DNA from: Nematopogon swammerdamellus
Taxonomy: Eukaryota > Arthropoda > Insecta > Lepidoptera > Adelidae
Direction: 5' to 3'
Assembly: GCA_946902875.1 (NCBI GenBank)
Contig: OX336340.1
Location: 8,267,739 to 8,331,738 of the forward strand
DNA: 64,000 nucleotides
Shown here: piece after piece, positions 56,177 to 64,000 of the stretch
Position numbering within the stretch: the stretch's first letter is position 1
How the letters are laid out: the number at the start of each line of letters is the position of its first letter
Translations under genes and position numbers: made by a program
The notes under the pieces: generated by a model
Databases searched by the model: none
Told to the model about the DNA's origin: nothing
What the model saw: the letters and a program-made list of their open reading frames with translations, nothing else

Positions 56177-56655
56177 GTGGTCAAGTTCGAGTCGAGCTCG
56201 CGTAAAGAGGGTTCCGTATCATCGCGTTTTCTGTGAGAACTAGAAGGATTGGGATTTTCGTTTACTTTTTCACGTAAATTAAGTGTAAATCACATGGTAA
56301 CATTTTTTTTTTTAAAGTGGTCCAGTTCGAGTCGAACTCGCGTAAAGAGGGTTCCGTACCATCCAGTTTTCTGTGAGAACTAGAAGGCTTAGGATTTTCG
56401 TTTAGGTTTTCCTGTAAATTAAGTGTATATCCCATGGTAACATAATTAAAAAAAAGTGGTCAAGTTCGAGTGGAGCTCGCGTAGAGAGGGTTCCGTACCA
56501 TCGGATTTTCTGTGAGAACTAGAAGGATTGGGATATTCATTTACGTTTTCCTGTAAATTAAGTGTATATCACATGGTAAAATAATTTTAAAAAAAGTGGT
56601 TAAGTTTGAGTCGGGCTCGCGTAAAGAGGGTTCCGTACCATCCCGTTTTCTGTAA
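56177..56655 (+). repeat. Tandem array of 140-bp units
   Basis: Units start at 56177, 56317, 56456 and 56596 (GTGGTCAAGTTCGAGTCGAG and variants), each with GAGGGTTCCGTACCATC, TGTGAGAACTAGAAGG and a closing CATGGTAACAT. There are three full units and a partial one. The unit includes phrases of the GTGCGAGTC family (GTTCGAGTCGAGCTCGCG, GGGTTCCGTA), so it may derive from it. Confidence 0.85.
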
Positions 56656-57092
56656 AGGGGGAGGGGGAGGGAAGGGAGAGGGAGAGGAATAGGGAGAGGG
56701 AGAGGGAGAGGGAGAGGGAGAGGGAGAGGGAGAGGGAGAGGGAGAGGGAGAGGGAGAGGGAGAGGGAGAGGGAGAGGGAGAGGGAGAGGGAGAGGGAGAG
56801 GGAGAGGGAGAGGGAGAGGGAGAGGGAGAGGGAGAGGGAGAGGGAGAGGGAGAGGGAGAGGGAGAGGGAGAGGGAGAGGGAGAGGGAGAGGGAGAGGGAG
56901 AGGGAGAGGGAGAGGGAGAGGGAGAGGGAGAGGGAGAGGGGGAGGGGGAGGGGGAGGGAGAGGGAGAGGGAGAGGGAGAGGGAGAGGGAGAGGGAGAGGG
57001 AGAGGGAGAGGGAGAGGGAGAGGGAGAGGGAGAGGGAGAGGGAGAGGGAGAGGGAGAGGGAGAGGGAGAGGGAGAGGGAGAGGGAGAGGGAG
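56650..57092 (+). repeat. GGGAGA hexanucleotide array, about 440 bp
   Basis: Almost pure GGGAGA for roughly 400 bp (about 65 units), broken by a GGGGAGG stretch near 56938-56960. The plus strand is entirely purine. G runs of three separated by AGA favour G-quadruplexes, and the mirror symmetry favours triplex formation. Confidence 0.92.
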
Positions 57093-57185
57093 AATATAAG
57101 AGAAACGACAGTTTATTTATTTGCGTTTAAATCTGATTTACTGTTAAATCGAGTCTACAGCGAGCGAAGCCTCGGGCAAAAGCTA

Positions 57186-57379
57186 TCCTCCATAAAATTT
57201 AAGCCGATCATCTACATAAATTCGATTAAAATTAGTACACGCACATTTAGCTATACGAGACACAGGATAGGCTAAATAAAATTCAGTTCCGGTTACGCCA
57301 ATAGGTGGAATATTTTACTTAGTTAGGGATCTAAAGTATTTCATTTATTTTAACTGAAGTTTCTTATTTTAATATCGAT
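57186..57379. other. Short AT-rich spacer
   Basis: About 200 bp separate the preceding element from the foldback. Nothing is recognised. Confidence 0.4.
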
Positions 57380-58580
57380 AGCTTTTTCCCGCGGATTCGC
57401 TCGCGTGAAATTCGTATTTCAAAAGAAGGAAGTAAGTAACTTAGGCCGGGGCCGGAGGGTGAACTGGAATCAGATAAACAGTAAACATTCTCAAAGAAAG
57501 TAAGTAACACACTAAAGGCGAGGCCGAAGGCCGAGCTGCGTTCAGGAAGAGTATAAACCTTTTCAAAGAAAGTAAGTAGGTAACAAAGGGCGAGGCCGAA
57601 GGCCGAGCATTGTTCATGATGACCTTCAACCTTCTCGAAGAAAGTAAGTAACTGAGGGCGAGGCCTAAGGTCGAGCTGCTTTCAGGAAGACTATAATCCT
57701 TCTCGAAGAAAGTAAGTAACTAAGGGTCTGGCCGAAGGCCGAGCTGTATCCTGGAAGACGCTGACAGTAAGTAACTATGGGAGATAGTTACTTATTTTAT
57801 TCAAGACGGTTTATAGTCTTCCTGAACGCAGCTCGGCCTTCGGCCACGCCCTCAATTACTTTATTTCTTCGAAAAGGTTTATAGTCTTCCTGAACGCAGC
57901 TCGGCCTTCGGCCTCGCCCTTATTTACTTACTTTCTTCGAGAAGGTTTATGGGCTTCCTGAACGCAGCTCGGCCTTCGGCCTCGCCCTCTGTTACTTACT
58001 TTCTTCGAAAAGGTTATGGTCTTCCTGAACGCAGGTCGGCCTTCGGCCTCGCCCTCTGTTACTTACTTTCTTCGAGAAGTTTTATGGTCTTCCTGAACGC
58101 AGCTCGGCCTTCGGCCTCGCCCTCTGTTACTTACTTTCTTCGAAAAGGTTATCGTCTTCCTGAACGCAGCTTGGCCTTCGGCCTCGCCCTCAGTTACTCA
58201 CTTTCTTCGAGAAGGTTTATAGTCTTCCTGAACGCAGCTCGGCCTTCGGCCTCGCCCTCAGTTATTTACTTTCTTCGAGAACGTTTATGGTCTTCCTGAA
58301 CGCAGCTCGGCCTTCGGCCTCGCCCTCTGTTACTTACTTTCTTCGAAAAGGTTATCGTCCTTCTGAACGCAGCTCGGCCTTCGGCCTCGCCCTCAGTTAC
58401 TTACTTTCTTCGAGAAGGTTTATAGTCTTCCTGAACGCAGCTCGGCCTTCGGCCTTGCCCTCAGTTACTTACTTTCTTCGAGAAGGTTTATTGTTTACCT
58501 TAACGCAGATTGGCCTTATTTACTTACTTTCTTCCTTTGAAATACGAATTTCACGCGAGCGAAGCCGCGGGCAAAAGCTA
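57380..58580. mobile_element. Foldback element with opposed arrays of 68-bp units
   Basis: Terminal inverted repeats of about 60 bp (57380-57441 and 58519-58580) begin AGCTTTTTCCCGCGGATTCG and end in its counterpart CGAAGCCGCGGGCAAAAGCT. Inside, units containing GGCGAGGCCGAAGGCCGAGC are minus-oriented on the left, with four clear copies and one diverged (near 57470, 57534, 57605, 57673, 57741). On the right they are plus-oriented, with eleven copies (57831 to 58508, spacing 67-68 bp). The switch is at about 57776, GTAACTATGGGAGATAGTTAC. Each unit also holds GGCCTTCGGCC, itself a palindrome. Frames such as 57949-58299 only reflect the unit length. Confidence 0.88.
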
Positions 58581-59004
58581 GTATACATATAAATATAAGT
58601 TATAAATTATTATAATGCACGCGTGTACATCGCTGTCTCAGTTTGACTGCCTACATTTCGTAATTTCCACTAGAACAATTTCGGCTGACGTTCTGTTTCG
58701 CGTTCAGCTGTTCCGACGTAACACCTGCTGCAGGTTTATGTGGAATACATAAATGCGAAACTACCGTGACACCGGTACCCGGGCCCGGGCGGGCATCGTC
58801 TGCCTCCGCTACGCTTGAATGTAGTGAAGTGCATCAAATCAGAACATATTAAAAATATCTACTATCACCATATAACACAAAATAAATATATTGGGACCAG
58901 CTCAAGAGTAGTGGTATTACCATATTAATGTTCAAAACTATATACAGTAGAAAAAATGGGGGGGGGGGGGGTGAATATAGTCGTAACCCGGCTACCCTAA
59001 CCAA
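58581..59004. other. Spacer with poly(G)
   Basis: CCCGGGCCCGGGCGGGC near 58780 and a run of 13 or 14 G at about 58957-58971. No gene is supported. Confidence 0.5.
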
Positions 59005-59575
59005 CAATAAAAAAGCCGCCAATTGCGAGCCGTACTCGCGCACCGAGGTTTCCACCACACAATATATTTGTGTAATGTATTTAACAAAATAAATATGTTT
59101 TCGAAAATAACGAAAGGCCTATATAAAAACTACATCAATGGTTTTACTATCAGGCAAACCATTGCTTCTTGTACTTAAAATGTAAAAACATCTTTTGCCA
59201 CAACTATTACATTGTCGAAGAAACCTACAGTTTTCCTGTAATCTATTGCTTAATATCTGCTAACACTATTAAAATAAAAATTTTAGCATTAGAAACTTAG
59301 GAGAACAGGGGGAAACTTAACTTTACGGTTAGCTCTTTCAAATGTTACCCCACACGTTACGTAAATTTGATTTATGGGTACCAACCTGATCTACGAAATG
59401 TTCTAGTTATTGACGGGTTATATATGTGTATTATGATCTAACATTATGGCAAATTTCAAGTTTCTACGTTACTTAGTTTTCGAGAAAATCTCTGTGACAC
59501 ACAACTGATACGGGAATGATCCTATAAGAGTTCCGTTTTATCTTTTAAGGTACGGCTCCCTAAAAAGAAAAAATA
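59005..59575 (+). mobile_element. Possible complete interspersed repeat of the GTGCGAGTC type
   Basis: AAAAAAGCCGCCAATTGCGA then GCCGTACTCGCGCACCGAGG (59010-59050) is the left end, and GTGACACACAACTGATACGG with AGAGTTCCGTTTTATC and GGTACGGCTCCC (59490-59570) is the right end. The interior is diverged, so the pair may be one old copy or two fragments. Confidence 0.45.
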
Positions 59576-61429
59576 TGTAGATCTACTGCGAAATTTCGCA
59601 TTTCGTCACCACCGGCCACGCTCAGAAGCGGTAGAAACACGATTGGAGAGTTAGGTACTGGTGCGTGAGAATAAAGTTAATTTTTTTTTTCAATGCTAAA
59701 TAAAAAACACATTTTGACGTTGTGGCTTGTTGCGTTGTCTCACTGAGGACCAAGGACAATGGAAGAGTCCTGAGCGAAATCTAAACTCAAGATTTCAAAC
59801 TCAAACTCAAGGTTTTTTTCTTCAAAGTGATTGAGAAAATGTTCTGTATTAATACCGTAGTATGTGTAGACTTTACTGAATGTCTATAAAATGTGTAATT
59901 ACGTAATATTATGTATTTTATGTAGAAATTATGTTCGAATAAACTAGAACTGAATAGCGCTCGCTTGCTCTTCTGCAGATTGATATCAATAATAATATTA
60001 TTTTTGTTGCCTGTCTGAAATGCATAAACATGCAAGAAAAAGATTCAAGTCGTTTCGTGAAGTCAGCTCAAATTGTTTAGGAGGCACCTGAGGGATTTTA
60101 TAAGGGTTCATTGTGGCTCACTACGGACCCCTAAAAAGAACAGATAACAAAGAAAAGCGAGTCGGTTGTAATGTTGTAGTTATATAGTCCCCTTGTAAAA
60201 ATATGTGCCTTAAAATATATAAATACCTCGATAATATGGGGGCCAAGAGAAAATAAAAAATAAACTTTTTGGGCAACTTGCGTAAGAAACTCTGTGAAAA
60301 CAAAGCAATGCAGAATTTTATTGTCGCCGTCTTATGTTTTGTGTTTACGAAAGATACTAGAACTTTGAGGGTATGGACGTACATATAATGTAATAATAAA
60401 GCAACTAGAAAAAAATCCAAGTTCTATAGCACGAAAAATGTGTCATTGTATGACACCTGCATTCGATGTATAGGTTAAGTAGAACGTAGTAACGAGAACA
60501 GTTATAACTCGGAACCCCTTTCCTTTAAAGATATTTCATTAATGAAACGCATAATTTTATTATGAAATTTTCATTTCGTGAAATTTCGTAAGTATAACTC
60601 GTCGCGAGTCGAAAATGGGCATTCCACTTTATACAAGAATGTCAAAATTAATTTGTCTCACTGTACACCTGGCACGATCCGATAAGAGAGGGGTTTAAAA
60701 CAACGTCGCGTCGTCGTCGGTGTAGGGGGAGGGTGCTGCGAGGGGGATAGAAAGCGGAGATAGGGGCTAGGCAACAAGTGCGGCGTCAGGCTGTGGAATT
60801 TCACAGAATTTAGTCTAACACGATTACATACCTGATCGTAGCAATATTTTCCGTCTTCCCACCCACAACAAAATTCAATTCATGTTCCCCAAAGTGCTCA
60901 ATCCATACCATGCATGTGTGAATCGGTAAATGGAATAACCTTTTCAAGAAATTGGATAAATCAATCTCGAAGGAAAAAAAAATCTTATAGGTTCTCTATT
61001 GTGTCACCACCGTCATATTACGAATATGTATTTCATGTACGGATAAATGTGTGAAAATTCGGCAGGTTGATTGTTATGTTCTGTGCTTACGATAATGTTT
61101 TTATATTAGTACTCGTATGTTTTTTTTTATGTATAAAGATATAATTATTTACCATATTTTGAATGCTATTATAATGTACGTTCCAATAATCGAATTATTG
61201 TATAATATAAAAAGATAATTAAGATAGGTACTTAAATTTAATTAATTTTATGTTAATCTGAATAACACATAACGTCTTAAGTTTTCGACTTTTAAATATA
61301 AAATAAATACTCGAGTGCACACATGCGTTCACGTTTCACTATACTCGTCCGCTATCAACTATAGTATTTTTAATAATTGTTTCCCATTTTTTATATTTTA
61401 TATCAATTTAATATATGGAATTTACTTAC
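59576..61429. other. Mostly AT-rich; candidate intron
   Basis: No supported exon or named repeat. Minus frames at 59787-60420 have no motif. If 61430-61506 is an exon, this stretch is the start of its downstream intron. Confidence 0.35.
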
Positions 61430-61506
61430 CGCTGAGCAGTTTGTAGAAGACGTAGCACGTGAACATCGCCGTCGTCGCCTATCACTATAGACCGACTGAA
61501 GCTTAC
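61430..61506 (-). CDS. Candidate start-codon exon (unrecognised protein)
   Basis: On the minus strand, ATTATATCTTGTTTCAG gives a good 3' splice site at 61507. It is followed by 77 bp and then GTAAGTA (starting at 61429), a near-ideal 5' splice site. Forty bases into the exon, GGCGATGTTC starts MFTCYVFYKLLS, ending in phase 1. In-frame TAA, TAG, TGA and TAG stand upstream of this ATG, so it would be the true start after a spliced leader. Eleven of the twelve codons end in C or G, unlike the AT-rich surroundings. An alternative frame is open across the whole exon (reading RSIVIGDDGDVHVLRLLQTA), so an internal exon of another protein cannot be excluded. I do not recognise either product. Confidence 0.45.
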
Positions 61507-62109
61507 CTGAAACAAGATATAATTTTTTTGTTAACAATTCGGGGAGATCTTTTAATAAAAGTAAAAACAAGGCACAAATAAAATGCTAATTCGCACATTC
61601 CATTTCGGGGGATTATTTCGTAAGTAGGTAAAATCGTTAAACTTTTTTTAGAGCTGAATTTTTAAATAATTTTAATTTTTTTTTTGTTGTTATGAATCGA
61701 ATAAATTGTATGAAGAATACACAAGATTTCAAACTCTGAATCTAAAGTACCAATCCTATCAAAGTATAAATAACCATCTTTTTCGAATTTTTCCCCTAAA
61801 ACACCGAACGCCGCCAGTAGCGTTTCGGTCCCGCATTGCATGTAATGCTAGCAATCTCGAACGCAAATAATATCAGAGGAACTATATGGAAGTAAGCAAA
61901 CAGGACGAGTGCTCTAGACTCGCTGTAATACTTGGCGACAGAAGACTGTCTGAAAGACCCTTTTATCTATATTGAAATGAAAATCATTTTAAATTATTTT
62001 ATTTTGAGCCTTACTATTTTATCCTGCGTAAACACTTCTAATAAAGAAATTATTTGTCTGTATTAGTTAAGCATACGCGTTTCATATGAGATCCGTTTGT
62101 ATCTATACA
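61507..62109. other. Spacer, possible upstream intron
   Basis: AT-rich DNA upstream, on the minus strand, of the candidate exon. No 5' leader exon was identified. GCATTGCATGTAATGC at about 61833 is a small palindrome. Confidence 0.35.
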
Positions 62110-62230
62110 TATAATAAAATCGTTAAATTAATAATCTCTCTTTGTCTGTACGCGCATCACGCAAAAACCACTGAACGGAATTTGACGAAACTTTGTATAG
62201 TGACAGTGTATATCCCGGATTAACATATGT
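62110..62230 (+). mobile_element. Element end with CACTGAACGGAATTTGACG
   Basis: CTCTTTGTCTGTACGCGCAT, CCACTGAACGGAATTTGACG, AAACTTTGTATAG and GTGTATATCCCGGATTAACA match the beginning of the element at 56090-56165. The copy is cut after AACATATG. Confidence 0.6.
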
Positions 62231-62389
62231 GATGGAATCACACAAGGTAAAAAAGATAAATATATAGCCAATAGTAATTCAAAGCTAAATTATAGAACAT
62301 TAAAACGTTTCATTAACAAAATAATTTATATTACAATTTAACTAATCACCTAATAAATTCAATCGTGACTGCACACTCCACTAAGAAAT

Positions 62390-64000
62390 AAAATGGCGCG
62401 AACGGCCATTACAATACGACGCGCAATTAGACAAACAAGAAATATAATAACATCAGTTGGTTCGCATATAAAACACTATAGAGCGCCGAGGCGGGGAAGG
62501 TAGCATGAGGTAATCCTGACACGCGGTGAGAGGGGAACAAGACATGGGCGCGTACGAAACGGCGGAGAGGTGAGGTAAGAAGGCGCGCGTCTTGCGGGCG
62601 CGGGGTCAGAGATCGCGGTATCATCACGCCGTTTGAGCGCGGCATGAGGTAGCGAGTCAAGGAGCGCGAGTAGTGATTATTTCGCTGCGAGTTGTTAGTA
62701 TGAAAGAATGAATTATTGTCAAGACACGATCGTGACACGCTCATACTGCGGGGCCACCGTACGTTTTGTTCCTATGTGTCAGAAACGTGACAAGCTCATA
62801 CTAATAATTTATTTTTATTTCCATACTAAATTTGTGTCAGGACACGAATGTGACACGGCCATACTACGAGGCCGCCGTTCGATTTGTTCCTGCATGACAC
62901 AACCGTGTCCAGCACATACTAATTAATCTAATTTTATCTCCATACTAAAATAGTATCAGGACACGAATGTGACACGGCCATACTACGAGGCCACCGTTCG
63001 ATTTGTTCGAGCGTGTCACAACCGTGTCCAGCCCATACTAAAAATTAAATTCTATCTCCATACGAAATTTCGCTCTGTGACACGAACGTGTCACGGCCAT
63101 ACTACGAGGCAACCGAGCGTTTAGTTCCTGCGTGTCAAGAACGTGTCACGGCCATACTAAGAGGGCGCCGTTCGATTTGTTCCTGCGTGTCCGATTCGTG
63201 TCGAGTCCATACTAATGATTCAATTTAATCTCCATACTAAATTCGTGTCAGGACACGAATGTGACACGGCCATACTATGAGGTCGCTGGTCTATTTGTTC
63301 CTGCGTGTCTGGAATCTGGACATGACGGAGTTTATGGGAATTTGAAGTTTCGTGATCTCTGTGAAGATATCGCACAGGGTCTAAAATTATTTTAATAATT
63401 ATTTATTAATGATTCAAACTAATACACTAAACATTTTATAAAGGGAAGAGTATATAAACAAAGTACCAGTTATTAAACAAAAACATAAAATAAAACAAAA
63501 CAACGTTTCATTGAGTATGACGCCAACATTCAAATAAATATCCGTTGGAGCGTGCGCGCGGGGCGGAGAGAGGTATGAGGTAAACAAGACAAGGGGTGAG
63601 GTATTACCGAGCTGCGGGCGCGCGTGGGCCGCGGGGCGAGGCGGAGCGACCTGAGGTAATTTGTCAAGCGGTGCGGGAGGGGTTTTCGTTAAGCGGTGTT
63701 AGTATGAAGGAATGGTTTCGTGTCCTGACATGAATAAAACACGACGATGGTAAGGAGATTTCGATTGGTTTCTGCGTGTCCAGGTTCCGTACATGAATAG
63801 TATTATCAAACACGGAAGATGGTATCACGCATGTACAGGAATTAATATATAGACAATAAGAAAACTAACAACTTGGAACGTTAGCATTTTAAATGAAAAT
63901 ACTCGAAGAATATAGACGATATTAAACAAAAATATATAAATAAAACACTCCGTTATGGCGCTAAAAGTCGATTTATTAATAGAGCACATGTAATAACATC
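62390..64000. repeat. Reiterated complex domain, reaches window end
   Basis: Three imperfect modules begin near 62390, 63487 and 63945. Each opens with an A-rich phrase: AAATAAAATGGCGCG, AAATAAAACAAAACAACG, AAATAAAACACTCCG. Modules 1 and 2 continue with a GC-rich head rich in ATGAGGTA and TGAGGTAA (62504, 62643, 63573, 63652) and end the head at TTAGTATGAARGAATG (62697, 63700). Module 1 then carries the 119-bp array. Module 3 is cut by the window edge. It is not any repeat type I recognise. Confidence 0.65.
62700..63320 (+). repeat. Tandem array of 119-bp units with GTGTC/GACAC dyads
   Basis: Units start at 62723, 62841, 62960, 63079, 63136 (a half unit) and 63252, marked by GACACGAATGTGACACGGCC. 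Each has a GTGTC/GACAC dyad, CATACTACGAGGCCGCCGTT, CGATTTGTTCCTGC, a second GTGTC--AACCGTGTC site, and an AT-rich part between two CATACTAA phrases. A unit is thus two related half units. The conserved parts are the dyads and CCATACTA, while the AT-rich linker varies. Confidence 0.85.

Larger units (their letters stand above)
56025..57185 (+). mobile_element. Element with internal tandem arrays
   Basis: Begins ATCATAAATGTGAAAGTATG with a (TTTG)n run, then GAACGGCTGGACGGATTTTG and GTATATCCCGGAGTAACATA. It contains the 140-bp array (56177-56655) and the GGGAGA tract (56650-57092), and ends TTAAATCGAGTCTACAGCGA and CGAAGCCTCGGGCAAAAGCT. The start and end are the two recognisable ends of a common lepidopteran repeat type, and the tail order is repeated at 5812-6002. 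No coding region is present, so it is non-autonomous or truncated. Confidence 0.65.

Noticed and set aside
57831..58508. Regularly spaced repeats resembling a CRISPR array
   Set aside because: The 68-bp units are contiguous with no unique spacers, occur in both orientations within inverted termini, and the genome is eukaryotic.
57949..58592. Open frames of 116 and 101 codons with repeated NAARPSASPSVTY
   Set aside because: They come from the 68-bp array. Units of 67-68 bp shift frame and repeat the same peptides; no start context or conserved protein is involved.
62642..62652. let-7-like TGAGGTAG within ATGAGGTAGCGAG
   Set aside because: Only the first eight bases match. There is no hairpin precursor, and the TGAGGTA motif recurs as part of the local repeat modules.

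Overview
This looks like a window of nuclear genome from a moth or butterfly (Lepidoptera). The background is AT-rich, and it carries families I know as typical of lepidopteran genomes. Examples are elements ending GCGAGCGAAGCCGCGGGC-AAAAGCTAGT, elements bearing GGCCAAGTGCGAGTC, LINE tails of the RTE kind with ATGT-repeat ends, and CR1/Jockey-like LINE ends. That assignment rests on remembered repeat types; no database search was possible. There is no complete protein-coding gene, rRNA, tRNA or CRISPR array that I can support. The stretch is best read as intergenic or intronic DNA packed with truncated transposable elements, with a few candidate first exons and promoters.

Layout: 0-4 kb holds degraded LINE ends, a duplicated segment around a CTGT tract, a TATA/splice-donor promoter candidate (1248-1423) and a repeat nest (2.1-3.7 kb). 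4-10 kb has a 0.4-kb repeat, a CpG-rich patch, a purine-rich element tail and a possible first coding exon at 6796-6924. 9.5-19 kb has more interspersed repeats, an unrecognised ORF on the minus strand (16093-16356), a large foldback (15.5-15.9 kb) and a full-length SINE (17.8 kb). 20.9-22.7 kb is an unusual domain of reiterated modules with a 72-bp palindrome. 27-36 kb holds a cluster of SINE copies, the strongest CpG island (30.5-31.7 kb) and two hairpin MITEs. 38-42 kb holds LINE 3' ends, including a remnant encoding RNase H that may be the partner LINE of the SINE. 47-54 kb has further LINE/SINE ends, including one LINE inserted in another. 56-58.6 kb holds a GGGAGA-expanded element followed by a foldback element built of two opposed arrays of 68-bp units. 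61430-61506 is a plausible start-codon exon on the minus strand. 62.4-64 kb is a reiterated complex domain with 119-bp units rich in GTGTC/GACAC.

How parts relate: one SINE family dominates, with about ten copies. Its head fuses a tRNA-like A box and B box to a 5S rRNA-like segment. Its 3' tail resembles the end of the RNase H-bearing LINE remnant at 39.8-40.7 kb. A second version of the same body carries a different 5' module, which also occurs in an RTE-like 3' end at 50.4 kb. If real, the candidate exons at 6.8 kb (plus) and 61.4 kb (minus) would belong to genes whose remaining exons I could not find here.
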